From Gemmatimonadota bacterium (GTDB lineage Bacteria; Gemmatimonadota; Gemmatimonadetes; Longimicrobiales; Gaopeijiaceae): a DNA stretch of 64,000 bases. The DNA lies in assembly GCA_028875075.1 (NCBI GenBank), contig JAPPGF010000028.1, forward strand, positions 41,221-105,220. The letters run 5' to 3'. Below, piece after piece: positions 43,301-52,429 of the stretch. A model generated the notes under the pieces. The model saw nothing but the letters and a program-made list of their open reading frames with translations, searched no databases and had not been told where the DNA came from. Made by a program: the position numbers and the translations under genes. Within the stretch, counting starts at the first letter, position 1. Every line of letters starts with the position of its first letter.

Positions 43301-44698
43301 GTGAGCAACGAACCGGCGGACACCGCCGCCCACAGCCTGTGGGGCGGCCGCTTCGAGGGTGTCCTGGCGCCCGAGATGGGCCCGCTCAACCTGAGTCTGG
43401 ACGTCGACCGCCGCCTGTGGCGCGAGGACGTGCGGGCGAGCCGCGCATGGGTGCACGCCCTCGTCGGTGCGGGCGTGCTGGAGCGGGACGAGGCAGAACG
43501 GCTGGACGGCGGGCTCCGGCGGGTCGCCGAGCGGCTGGAGGGCGGGGCTCCGTTCGCGGACGCCCCGGACGAGGACATCCACTCGCTGATCGAGCGGCTG
43601 CTGTTCCAGGAGGTCGGCGAACTCGCGGGCAAGCTGCACACGGGCCGCTCGCGCAATGACCAGGTCGCCACGGACCTCCGCCTCTGGGGCATGGGCGCCG
43701 GGCGCGACCTGGAGCGCGACATTACCGGGCTCTGCCGTTCGCTGCTCGCACTCGCCCGCGCCAGCGTGGACGTGCTGCTGCCCGGGTACACGCACCTGCA
43801 GCAGGGGCAGCCGATCCGGGGCGCCCAGTGGGCGCTCGCGCATCTGTGGGCGTTCGAGCGCGACCGCACCAGGCTCGACCGGGCCACGCACGCCGCCGGA
43901 GTGCTGCCGCTGGGTTCGGGCGCGATCGCCGGCTGCCCGTTCCCGGTGGACCGTGAGGCGCTCGCCCGTTCGCTCGGCTTCCGGCGCCCGAGCGAGAACA
44001 GCGTGGACGCCGTGAGCGACCGCGACTGGGCGCTCGACCTGGCATACGCGTGCGCGCTGGTCGGCGTGCACCTGTCGAGGCTCGGCGAGGATCTCGTGCT
44101 CTTCGCCTCGACGGAGTTCGGTTTCCTGCGCCTCGCCGACGCCTACAGCACCGGCTCGTCGCTCATGCCGCAGAAGCGAAATCCCGACGTCGCCGAGCTC
44201 GCGCGCGCCCAGGCGGGACGGCTCGCGGGGAACCTGGTGGCGCTGCTCACGCTGCTGAAGGCGCTGCCGAGCGGCTACAACCGCGACCTCCAGGAGGACA
44301 AGCGCTCGCTCTTCGATTCGGTCGACGCGCTCCGGACGGCGGTCCCGGCCGTGGCCGGGGCGCTCGCCACGTCGGCGTTCCGGCCGGAGCGCTGCCGCCA
44401 GGCGATGGACACGGAGCTTCTCGCGACGGACCTGGCTGAGCGCCTCGTCCGCAGGGGCGTCCCGTTCAGGCGGAGCCACGAGCTGGTCGGGCGGCTTGTC
44501 CGGAGGGCGGAAGACGCCGGCGTCCCCCTGGCGGAGCTTCCGGTGGATACGTTTCTGGAGGTCGCGCCGGAGCTCGGGCACGACGTGCTGGAGGTCTTCG
44601 ACTGGGAGCGCTCGGTGGAGTCCAGGAGCGCCCCCGGCGGCACCGCGCGTGCCTCAGTCCAAGAACAGCTGGCCGAGGCCGAAGGTCGGCTCGGCTGA
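43301..44698 (+). CDS. argH: Argininosuccinate lyase
   Basis: LWGGRFEG, HTGRSRNDQVATDLRL, GYTHLQQGQPI, GSSLMPQKRNPD; GTG start. Confidence 0.97.
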   Translation: MSNEPADTAAHSLWGGRFEGVLAPEMGPLNLSLDVDRRLWREDVRASRAWVHALVGAGVLERDEAERLDGGLRRVAERLEGGAPFADAPDEDIHSLIERLLFQEVGELAGKLHTGRSRNDQVATDLRLWGMGAGRDLERDITGLCRSLLALARASVDVLLPGYTHLQQGQPIRGAQWALAHLWAFERDRTRLDRATHAAGVLPLGSGAIAGCPFPVDREALARSLGFRRPSENSVDAVSDRDWALDLAYACALVGVHLSRLGEDLVLFASTEFGFLRLADAYSTGSSLMPQKRNPDVAELARAQAGRLAGNLVALLTLLKALPSGYNRDLQEDKRSLFDSVDALRTAVPAVAGALATSAFRPERCRQAMDTELLATDLAERLVRRGVPFRRSHELVGRLVRRAEDAGVPLAELPVDTFLEVAPELGHDVLEVFDWERSVESRSAPGGTARASVQEQLAEAEGRLG

Positions 44699-44709
44699 CA
44701 GGCGTGAGG

Positions 44710-44736
44710 TCGATAGTTCGAATCTACGCGGGCCCA
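44710..44736 (+). other. Possible degenerate tRNA 3' remnant
   Basis: GGTCGATAGTTCGAATCTACGCGGGCCCA resembles T-arm/acceptor 3' strand, but no 5' half nearby and T-stem is imperfect. Confidence 0.25.
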
Positions 44737-44914
44737 TTACCTCCTGCTACGGGATCCGAACATGAAGTCGGGCTGGATCGGCCCTGTTGACCTGGCCCCG
44801 CCGCTCATGGATCTTCGGACGGAGTTGAGAATGGATCTCATTTTGCGCAGCTTGTGCTGAGCGCGTGTGTGGACGCCACACGCAACCGGATTCACGAACC
44901 GAAACGGAGGGAGC

Positions 44915-45616
44915 ATGTCCCGCATTCACACCGCAACACTCGCCGTCGTCATGATTCCGGTGCTATCGGCCGGCTGTGGCGGAGGTGGCGATACGGCGGA
45001 ATCTGAACTCGCCGCAGCGGAGTCCATCGAGGCCATGGGCGATATGGATGCGGCCGATGCAATGGCCACCCTCTCCAACCCCAACCTCGCCACTGAAGAC
45101 GAGTTGACTACGGTCCCGGGGATCACGGCGGAGCATGCCGCGGCGGTTGTCGGCGGCCGGCCCTACCTGCGCGCGGCGGATCTGCACGCGGTGCTGGCGG
45201 GGGCGATCGGAGAAGAGGCGGCGCTGGCGGCTTACCGTGCGCTCTGGCTGCCGATCAACCTCAACGACGTGACGAACGAGGAGATCCTGCTGATTCCGGG
45301 TGTGGGGGATCGGATGGCGCACGAGTTCGAAGAGTACCGCCCGTACGTAGACATGGGCGAGTTCCGCATGGAGATCGGGAAATACGTGGACGAGGAAGAG
45401 GTGGAGCGGCTTGCACGCTACGTGTACGTCCCGATCGACCTGAACGGCGCCACCCGCGAAGAGATCATGGCGGTTCCGGGCATGAGCGAACGCATGGCCC
45501 ATGAGTTCGAGGAGTACCGCCCGTACACCGATCTGGACCAGTTCCGGCGCGAGATCGGGAAGTACGTGGACGAGGAAGAGGTCGCGCGGTTCGAGCGCTA
45601 CGTGACGCTGAACTAG
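44915..45616 (+). CDS. Secreted lipoprotein with three tandem ComEA-like helix-hairpin-helix repeats
   Basis: SD aaacggagg; lipobox LSAGCG; repeats PINLNDVTNEEILLIPGVGDRMAHEFEEYRPY / PIDLNGATREEIMAVPGMSERMAHEFEEYRPY. Confidence 0.75.
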   Translation: MSRIHTATLAVVMIPVLSAGCGGGGDTAESELAAAESIEAMGDMDAADAMATLSNPNLATEDELTTVPGITAEHAAAVVGGRPYLRAADLHAVLAGAIGEEAALAAYRALWLPINLNDVTNEEILLIPGVGDRMAHEFEEYRPYVDMGEFRMEIGKYVDEEEVERLARYVYVPIDLNGATREEIMAVPGMSERMAHEFEEYRPYTDLDQFRREIGKYVDEEEVARFERYVTLN

Positions 45617-45664
45617 GCGGACAAGTGCGGGCGCGGGCTTCGTCTGCCCGCCGCCGTCAATGCG

Positions 45665-46813
45665 ATGGTCCGGGCAATCGTCTTCCGGCTGCACCTCTCC
45701 GTGGCCGCGGCCGCCGGGCTGGTCATCCTGATGTTGGCGGCGACGGGGATGGTCCTGTCGCTGGAGGAGACGGTTACGGGGCTTGCGGAGCGACGGTACT
45801 TCGTGGCCGCGCCGGAAGGTGCGCAACGGCTGCCTCCGGAGGAGATCGCGGTGGCGGCGGGGTTCACGGCGACTTCACTGAGCTATCGGTCGGATCCACG
45901 CGCCCCGGTGCGCGTCTACGAGGGACAGGATCGCTACGCCCGCGTCAATCCGTACACGGGACAGGTGCTGGCAACAGGATCGGGCGGGCTCGAGCGGTTC
46001 TTCCAAGGCGTCCACAACTGGCACCGCTGGTTCAACGTCTCGGGAGCCTCAGTACGTCGGGCGCGGGCGGTGACGGGGGCGGTCAACGTGGCCTTCCTCT
46101 TTCTGCTGCTTACCGGACCGATCCTGTGGATTCCGCGGCCCCTCACCCGGCGGTCGCTTACCGACGTGATCCTTCTCCGTCCCGGGGCGAAGGGCGCCCG
46201 GCGCGACCTCAATTGGCACCGGGTGGTCGGGATCTGGTCTGTCCTGCCACTGGCCGTGATCGCGGCAACGGGGGTCACGACGTCGTATCCGGCTGTGGGC
46301 GATCGGGTCTATCCGATGGTGGGGAACGTGGTGTCCGCCGGGGCATGGGCGGCTGGATCAGCGTCCATAGGGGCGGGACTTGAGCGGGGGGCGATCTCTG
46401 AGGACTCCGCTCGCGTGCCAGACTCGGACCTGAGGGCCGCGCTCGCGACCGCCGAGGCATGGGCGCCGGGCTGGCGGACCCTGATCCTGAACGTGCCCCG
46501 CCCCGCGGACAGTGAGGTCCGCGTCGAGGTGCAGGCGGGCCGCGCGGGCCAGCCGCACAGGACCGGCGTTCTCACCCTGGACGCCACCTCCGGAGCCGCG
46601 CGTGCATGGGAGTCCTCCGCCGACGCTACGCCCACACGGCGCGCGCAGCAGTTCCTGCGGTACGCGCACACCGGGGAGTACTGGGGACTGGCGGGCCAGC
46701 TGTTGGCCGGCCTCTTCTCGTTGGCGGCCGCGCTGATGGTGTGGACCGGTCTTTCGCTGGCGGTGCGCCGGCTGCGGGACTTCGTCAGGTTCCAGCGGGC
46801 GCTACGGGGATAG
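45665..46813 (+). CDS. PepSY-associated TM helix domain protein
   Basis: RLHLSVAAAAGLVILMLAATGMVLSLEE, VHNWHRWF, LNWHRVVGIWSVLPLAVIAATGV. Confidence 0.8.
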   Translation: MVRAIVFRLHLSVAAAAGLVILMLAATGMVLSLEETVTGLAERRYFVAAPEGAQRLPPEEIAVAAGFTATSLSYRSDPRAPVRVYEGQDRYARVNPYTGQVLATGSGGLERFFQGVHNWHRWFNVSGASVRRARAVTGAVNVAFLFLLLTGPILWIPRPLTRRSLTDVILLRPGAKGARRDLNWHRVVGIWSVLPLAVIAATGVTTSYPAVGDRVYPMVGNVVSAGAWAAGSASIGAGLERGAISEDSARVPDSDLRAALATAEAWAPGWRTLILNVPRPADSEVRVEVQAGRAGQPHRTGVLTLDATSGAARAWESSADATPTRRAQQFLRYAHTGEYWGLAGQLLAGLFSLAAALMVWTGLSLAVRRLRDFVRFQRALRG

Positions 46814-46845
46814 GAGATGGCCTCCCGCTTCGGGCGGGATCTCCC
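46813..46845. terminator. Bidirectional terminator between convergent PepSY gene and fdhD
   Basis: GGAGAT..CCCGC-TTCGG-GCGGG-ATCTCC nested hairpin at stop codon. Confidence 0.45.
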
Positions 46846-46941
46846 GGGGGCACGCCGAGTTTCGGTACGGCGGAACCAGACATGATCTGCCAGCAAGAAG
46901 GGCAGATTGGCATCCGTCGGTCGGGTCTTCGACTGCGGTAG

Positions 46942-47787
46942 TTACCATGCGACGATTCGCTCCTGTCCGGCATAGACGTTGAAGCGGTTGTCCCGCAGGA
47001 AGCCGACCAGCGTCATTCCGAACTCGCGGGCCACGGCGACGGCAAGGCTGGAGGGCGCGGAGACAGCGCACACGATGGGCACTCCCGCGACAAGGCCCTT
47101 TTGCATGATTTCGAAACTGCACCGACCGCTCACGACGAGTAAGTGACCCGTGAGAGGCAGCCGGTCCTCCAGCAACGCCCAGCCGACGACCTTGTCCACC
47201 GCGTTGTGCCGCCCCACATCCTCCCGCACGCACACGGGCTCGCCTCCTGCGTCAAAGAGGCCGGCCGCGTGGAGTCCTCCGGTCGAGTCGAAGAGTCCCT
47301 GGGCCTCCCGCAAGCGCCCGGGAAGGCGTTGGACCACCTCGGCGCTCACGTCCGGGCCCGGCGGGGGAGCCTCGCAGCCCCGGAGCTGGAGTGCCTCCAA
47401 GTTCGCCTTGCCGCACACCCCGCAGGCGCTCGTGGTGTAGAAGTGCCGCTCTAGCTCCGCAAGTTCGGGAAGGGACGGGGTGCATAGCTCCACGCTTACG
47501 ACGTTGTACTGCTGATCGGCGTCCGGCTCCGGGCCTGTGCAGTACCGGATCTTGCGGATCTGGGCGCGCCCATCGACCACGTTCTCGCCGCGCAGGAACC
47601 CGGCCGCGAGCTCGAAGTCGCCGCCCGGTGTCCGCATCGTAATTGCTATGGTGCGCGAGACGCTCCCGGCCACGAGTCGGATTTCCAGGGGCTCCTCCGT
47701 CGCGACGTGGTCCGAACGCCATCGGGTGCCCTCGGGCTCGACGAGTCGCACCCGCATGCGGGTCCTTCCGCCGGGTCGTCCGTCCAC
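46942..47787 (-). CDS. fdhD: Formate dehydrogenase accessory sulfurtransferase
   Basis: EEPLEIRL, FYTTSACGVCGKA, VREDVGRHNAVDKVVG, VVSGRCSFEIMQK. Confidence 0.95.
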   Translation of the reverse strand: MDGRPGGRTRMRVRLVEPEGTRWRSDHVATEEPLEIRLVAGSVSRTIAITMRTPGGDFELAAGFLRGENVVDGRAQIRKIRYCTGPEPDADQQYNVVSVELCTPSLPELAELERHFYTTSACGVCGKANLEALQLRGCEAPPPGPDVSAEVVQRLPGRLREAQGLFDSTGGLHAAGLFDAGGEPVCVREDVGRHNAVDKVVGWALLEDRLPLTGHLLVVSGRCSFEIMQKGLVAGVPIVCAVSAPSSLAVAVAREFGMTLVGFLRDNRFNVYAGQERIVAW

Positions 47788-47788
47788 G

Positions 47789-50113
47789 TCATGCTTCCTT
47801 GCCCCGTAGGGCGGGCTTCTTCTCCAGGGTCACGAGTGCGTTGTAGTCGGGAATCCCCGCTTGAGGCGATCGCTTCCGACGATCGATCAGAACGAGTCCC
47901 TCGGGCCAGTGGACCTGAAGGCTACGCGGCGTGACCGGTGCGATCATCGCGCGCCCATGAAGCTCGCCGACATCGCTCTTGAGGATGACTCCGTCACCGT
48001 CCCCGATCTCGAACTCTTCCGCGTCGACTCGGTTTATCAGCACCGCCTCGCGCTCGGCGCCGGTGAGGGCATCGACCCGCTCGTGGACCATGGAGTTGAA
48101 CTGCTTCCCGCGGCGCGTGGACAACAGGAAGTGGCCCGCGCGGGCCTGGACCTCGGGAAGGGACACTACGGAGAAGTGCGCCTTCCCGTCGGGGGTGGGG
48201 AACTTCCAGTCGGCGCAGAGGTGCGCGCCCCCGTACTGAAACTGGTCGCCGTAGGCCGCCAGCCTCTGGATCCCGTCGTACATGGGAATTGCCCGGGCGA
48301 TCTCCTCCCGGATCGCGGGCGTTCCTCCGAAGTGCACCCTGTCAGCGAGGTGTGGAACCACCCGCTTGGCCAGATCGCAGAAGATCTCCCATTCGGGCCG
48401 GGCCTCGGCGATCCTGCGTCCCGGGACCTCCGGGCTGAACACGACCCGCCGCTCCGTCGTCGTTTGCGTCACGCCACCAGGCATCTCGTACCGCGTCGTC
48501 GCCGGAAGCAGGACGACGACGTCCCCAGGATCCACGAACATGTGGCTGGACAGCACGATGTCGGCGTGCACACGGAGCGGCACCCTCTCGAGAGCAACTT
48601 CGCAGTAGTCGGGTTCCGGTAGGACCTCGAGGAAGTTCCCCCCGGACGTGAGGAGCACGTCGAGTTGCCCGTCGTGCGCGGCGTCGATCATCTCGGGGGC
48701 CGTCATGCCCGGCAAGGCGCTCACCTCGAATCCCCAGAACTGGCTGAAGCGAGCGGCGTTGTCCTGCGTGAGCGGCAGGCCTCCGGGCAACGCCGTCGAG
48801 TAGGCGCCCATCTCGGCGCCACCCTGTACGCCGGAGTGGCCGCGGATTGGCATCACCCCGCACTGGTCCCGACCGACGAATCCCTTGGTGAGCGCGAGGT
48901 TGACGATCGCGCGGACGTTGTCCTCACCGAACTCGTGCTGTGTGATTCCCATGCTCCAGACGAACACGGCTGTCCTTGCCTCGCCGAGCATGCGCGCGAA
49001 CTCCTCCATCTCGTCGCGAGAAGTCCCCGCGAGCGCTTCCAAGCTCTCCCACGACTGGGCCCCGAGGCTCGCTTCCAGCTCGTCGAATCCCGCCGTGTGC
49101 TGGTCCACGAACCCACGATCCAACCACCCGTGTTCAATCACATGCTTCAGGGCTCCGTTCAGAAAACCGATGTCGCCGCCGACGTTGACGAGGAAGAATC
49201 GGTCGGCGATGCGCGTGCCGAACACCGCGCTCTCGATGTTCGAGGGGACCCAATAGCGCTCCATTCCCGGTTCGCGGTAGGTGTTGATCATGACCACTCT
49301 CGTACCGGCCTTCTTGGCCTTGTACAGGTACTTCATGGCGACGGGCTGGTTGTTCGCTACGTTCGACCCCACGAACACCACCAGATCGCTGCCGATCCAG
49401 TCGCTGTAGGAGCACGTCGTGGCCGCCACGCCGAGGGCGCCCTTCAGGCCGAACGTGCTGGGCGAGTGGCACACGCGGGCCGCGTTGTCGATCGAGTTGC
49501 CCCCCATGGCGCGGACGGCCTTCTGTGCAGCGAAGTAATTCTCGTTGGACTGGCCGCGGCTCGTGAGGTAATAGCCCGTACGGTCGGGGGATGACGCCCC
49601 GATGCGCCCGGCGATTTCGTCCAATGCCTGATCCCAGCTTATTCGGGAGAATCCCGGCTCACCCTTTCGCCGGATCATCGGATAGGGCAGTCGCCCGAGA
49701 TCGCGGAGTTCGGAGCCGCGCTTGGCCCTGAGAGACGTGACGTTCGAGAGGACGCGCGTGTCCATGGCCGGCATCGTGTTCAGTCGTAGAAGCCGAAGCC
49801 GGATGTTGCAGAGGTGAACCTCGTCGACCGTCCAGTCCCGGAGGCCCATCGTCCCAAGGGAGCAGCCGTCACAGGTCCCCTGCTTCAGGATGCGCCATGC
49901 GTACCCGAGCTGATCTCGGTTCTCGAGCGCCGCTCGGACGATCTCGACGTAATTGTTCGGCCGCTGCTCTCCGATCCCGAAGGGCTTCCAGCTCGCCCAG
50001 GCGGCCGGACCGACTCTATTCCCGCCCCCGCCAGTCCCCATTACGCCACTCCCCGGCTTGGATTGCCGCCTATCTCCCGCGCTGCGCCCCCCTCGACCTT
50101 GTCCATGCTTCAT
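47789..50113 (-). CDS. Molybdopterin oxidoreductase, FdhF/YdeP-like alpha subunit
   Basis: TCDGCSLG, GSNVANNQPVAMKYLYKAKKAGTRVVMINTYREPG, HSGVQGGAEMG; adjacent fdhD and mobA. Confidence 0.88.
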   Translation of the reverse strand: MKHGQGRGGRSAGDRRQSKPGSGVMGTGGGGNRVGPAAWASWKPFGIGEQRPNNYVEIVRAALENRDQLGYAWRILKQGTCDGCSLGTMGLRDWTVDEVHLCNIRLRLLRLNTMPAMDTRVLSNVTSLRAKRGSELRDLGRLPYPMIRRKGEPGFSRISWDQALDEIAGRIGASSPDRTGYYLTSRGQSNENYFAAQKAVRAMGGNSIDNAARVCHSPSTFGLKGALGVAATTCSYSDWIGSDLVVFVGSNVANNQPVAMKYLYKAKKAGTRVVMINTYREPGMERYWVPSNIESAVFGTRIADRFFLVNVGGDIGFLNGALKHVIEHGWLDRGFVDQHTAGFDELEASLGAQSWESLEALAGTSRDEMEEFARMLGEARTAVFVWSMGITQHEFGEDNVRAIVNLALTKGFVGRDQCGVMPIRGHSGVQGGAEMGAYSTALPGGLPLTQDNAARFSQFWGFEVSALPGMTAPEMIDAAHDGQLDVLLTSGGNFLEVLPEPDYCEVALERVPLRVHADIVLSSHMFVDPGDVVVLLPATTRYEMPGGVTQTTTERRVVFSPEVPGRRIAEARPEWEIFCDLAKRVVPHLADRVHFGGTPAIREEIARAIPMYDGIQRLAAYGDQFQYGGAHLCADWKFPTPDGKAHFSVVSLPEVQARAGHFLLSTRRGKQFNSMVHERVDALTGAEREAVLINRVDAEEFEIGDGDGVILKSDVGELHGRAMIAPVTPRSLQVHWPEGLVLIDRRKRSPQAGIPDYNALVTLEKKPALRGKEA

Positions 50114-50183
50114 TAGGTGTCACCCGCGACCGAGGCGCAATGGCGACAGACCGCTGTACCTGGCGTGCCGAAGGTCCGCCCTG

Positions 50184-50894
50184 TCACGGCTTACCGGGTC
50201 GTGCCTCGGCCTCCGGAAGAAGCATCATTTGTCTCGCGAGCTCGAGATCGGCTCGGGTGTTCACGTTGAAGAAGAGGCGCTCGGGGTTGCCGTAGCGACG
50301 CACGTCGTCGAGCGGCAAGCGCTCGACGCGCACCTGCTCGAGAAAGCCGACCATGCGGTGATCGCGGCGCGTGAGGGCGCTCTCGATCGGTTCGATGCAC
50401 GAACGGGAATAGAACGCGAACAGCGGCTCGATCCCTTTCCGGTTGCCCGGATTCTCGGGAACCACGGCATCTGCGCCGCCCGAGGCCGCAATCTCCGCGA
50501 TTCTCCGCAGAAGTGGCGCGGAGGGAAACGGCAGATCGCAGGCAACCGCGAGGACCCCCGGCCTCTTCAGTTGCGCCGCCCACCGAAGAGCAGCGAGGAC
50601 TCCACCCAACGGTCCGAGCCCGGGGACCGCGTCGGCGCGCGTCGGGAAGTCCACCTGGTCTCGAAGAGCGGTTTCGTCCGCGATCAGCACCACCTCGTCG
50701 GTCGCTTCCGCGAGCGCGGCCGCAACTCCGTCCACGAGGCACCGACCCTGGATCGGCTCGAGGGCCTTGGTCGCTCCGTAGCGGGTGCTGCGACCGCCTG
50801 CGATCAGCGCTCCTAAGGGACGATGTGAAGACACGCCGAAGTCTTTGTTGAGGCATTGCTGACAATAGATCTGCTTCTCATCCATCCCCTCCAA
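50184..50894 (-). CDS. mobA: Molybdenum cofactor guanylyltransferase
   Basis: GALIAGGRSTRYGATKAL, GPLGGVLAAL, ACDLPFPSAPLLRRI, NVNTRADLELA. Confidence 0.85.
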   Translation of the reverse strand: MEGMDEKQIYCQQCLNKDFGVSSHRPLGALIAGGRSTRYGATKALEPIQGRCLVDGVAAALAEATDEVVLIADETALRDQVDFPTRADAVPGLGPLGGVLAALRWAAQLKRPGVLAVACDLPFPSAPLLRRIAEIAASGGADAVVPENPGNRKGIEPLFAFYSRSCIEPIESALTRRDHRMVGFLEQVRVERLPLDDVRRYGNPERLFFNVNTRADLELARQMMLLPEAEARPGKP

Positions 50895-51036
50895 TGCCCT
50901 CAGGGTACCGAAGATACAGGGCCGGTCCTTCGAGGTGTCGATCCCGGTGGTGCGAAGGATACGGCGACCGTTAGCGTGGGCACGACCCCTGCCCCAACCG
51001 CCGTATGACGTGGAAGCCTGGCCGCGTGGGGCCGCG

Positions 51037-52092
51037 CTAGGCCACGGCCGCTGCCACGCCCGGGGCGACGCTCCGCCCGACCGCCTCCGCGACCGGCCGC
51101 ACGGCCGTCATCATGGCCTCGAACTCGCCCAGGTCGAGCGACTGCTCGCCGTCCGAGGTCGCGCGCTCGGGATCGGGATGCACTTCGACGATGAGCCCGT
51201 CGGCACCGGCAGCGACGCCCGCGAGCGCGAGCGGCGCGACCAGGTGGCGGTAGCCCCCAGCGTGGCTTGGGTCGACGACCACGGGCAGATGGCTCTCGCG
51301 CTTGAGCACCGGCACGGCCGCCACGTCGAACGTGTTGCGGGTCGCCGTCTCGTAGGTGCGGATCCCGCGCTCGCACAGGATCACCTGCATGTTGCCCTGG
51401 CTCATGATGTACTCTGCCGCCAAGAGCAGGTCCTTGATCGTGGCGCTCATGCCGCGCTTCAGCAGCACCGGCCGGTGCAGGCGCCCGACCTCGGTCAGGA
51501 GGTTGTAGTTCTGCATGTTGCGCGCGCCGATCTGGAGCACGTCGGCGTAGCCCGCGACCAGCTCCACCTGGCGCGTGTCCATCACCTCGGTGACCACCGG
51601 TAGGCCGATCGCGGCGCGCACGTCGGCCAGGATCTTGAGTCCCTCCTCGCCCTTGCCCTGGAAGGAGTAGGGCGACGTGCGCGGCTTGAAGGCCCCGCCC
51701 CGGAGCGCCCGCGCGCCGGCGCCCCGCACGGAGAGTGCGGTCGACTCCATGATCTGTGGGGTCTCGACCGAGCACGGCCCCGCGATGACCAGCAGCTCCC
51801 GGCCGCCGATCTCGGCGTTCTTGAGCGGGATCCGCGTGGGGGTGGCCGAAAATTCGCGGGCGGCCAGCTTGTACGGCTTCACGACCTCGTGCACGCTCTC
51901 GACGCCCGGGATGGAGAGGAGCGGGGTCTCCCGCAGGCGCGACTCGTCCCCGATGCAGCCGATCACTGTGCGCGTCTCACCGCGCGAGATGTGCGTTCGC
52001 AGCCCCATGGCCTCGATCCTTTCGCGGATGTGGTCGAGCTCCTCGGCGGTGACGCCCGCCCGGGTCACGATGATCATGAGGTTCCTCGGCAT
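51037..52092 (-). CDS. aroF: 3-deoxy-7-phosphoheptulonate synthase (DAHP synthase, ferredoxin-like N-domain type)
   Basis: [59 protein letters not shown]. Confidence 0.95.
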   Translation of the reverse strand: MPRNLMIIVTRAGVTAEELDHIRERIEAMGLRTHISRGETRTVIGCIGDESRLRETPLLSIPGVESVHEVVKPYKLAAREFSATPTRIPLKNAEIGGRELLVIAGPCSVETPQIMESTALSVRGAGARALRGGAFKPRTSPYSFQGKGEEGLKILADVRAAIGLPVVTEVMDTRQVELVAGYADVLQIGARNMQNYNLLTEVGRLHRPVLLKRGMSATIKDLLLAAEYIMSQGNMQVILCERGIRTYETATRNTFDVAAVPVLKRESHLPVVVDPSHAGGYRHLVAPLALAGVAAGADGLIVEVHPDPERATSDGEQSLDLGEFEAMMTAVRPVAEAVGRSVAPGVAAAVA

Positions 52093-52134
52093 GGGTGGTG
52101 CGCCGGTCTCGGGAGCTGTCGCGGCCTCCCAAGC

Positions 52135-52164
52135 AAAAGGCCCCCGGGGATCCCCCCGGAGGCC
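52135..52164 (-). terminator. Attenuator terminator upstream of aroF
   Basis: RNA-sense GGCCUCCGGGG-GGAU-CCCCGGGGGCC followed by UUUUGC. Confidence 0.8.
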
Positions 52165-52189
52165 TGGCGGCGGCGTCTCGTGCGTCCGA

Positions 52190-52282
52190 CTAACGCATTC
52201 GCCTCCGGCCCCCGGAGCGGGTCCCGAAGTAGTAAAACCACCGGAAGGCGGCGGGGCGGGCGAAGCGCTGGTCAGCGTCCAT
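52190..52282 (-). CDS. Aromatic amino acid leader peptide (30 aa) of the aroF attenuator
   Basis: [35 protein letters not shown] codons at 52226-52240; located directly before terminator and aroF. Confidence 0.82.
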   Translation of the reverse strand: MDADQRFARPAAFRWFYYFGTRSGGRRRMR

Positions 52283-52312
52283 GCGGGAAACCTGCGGCGG
52301 CGCCCGATCCGG

Positions 52313-52318
52313 TGTCAA
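52313..52318 (-). promoter_or_regulatory. Candidate -35 box for leader/aroF transcript
   Basis: TTGACA on minus strand about 31 nt upstream of the leader ATG; -10 not clear. Confidence 0.3.
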
Positions 52319-52429
52319 GAGCTTCGACTCCGCGCGCCCGCGCCCGGGGGGCTCGCTCCGCTTCCGGGCCCTGGCTAGTTTTTCCCTGTCCGCCCCCGCC
52401 CCTCGACCCCCCGGAGATCCCCGACAGAC

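Noticed and set aside
41873-44581. 902-aa ORF on the minus strand
   Set aside because: Antisense shadow of argG/argH in high-GC DNA; His/Arg/Glu-rich low-complexity translation with no recognisable domain.
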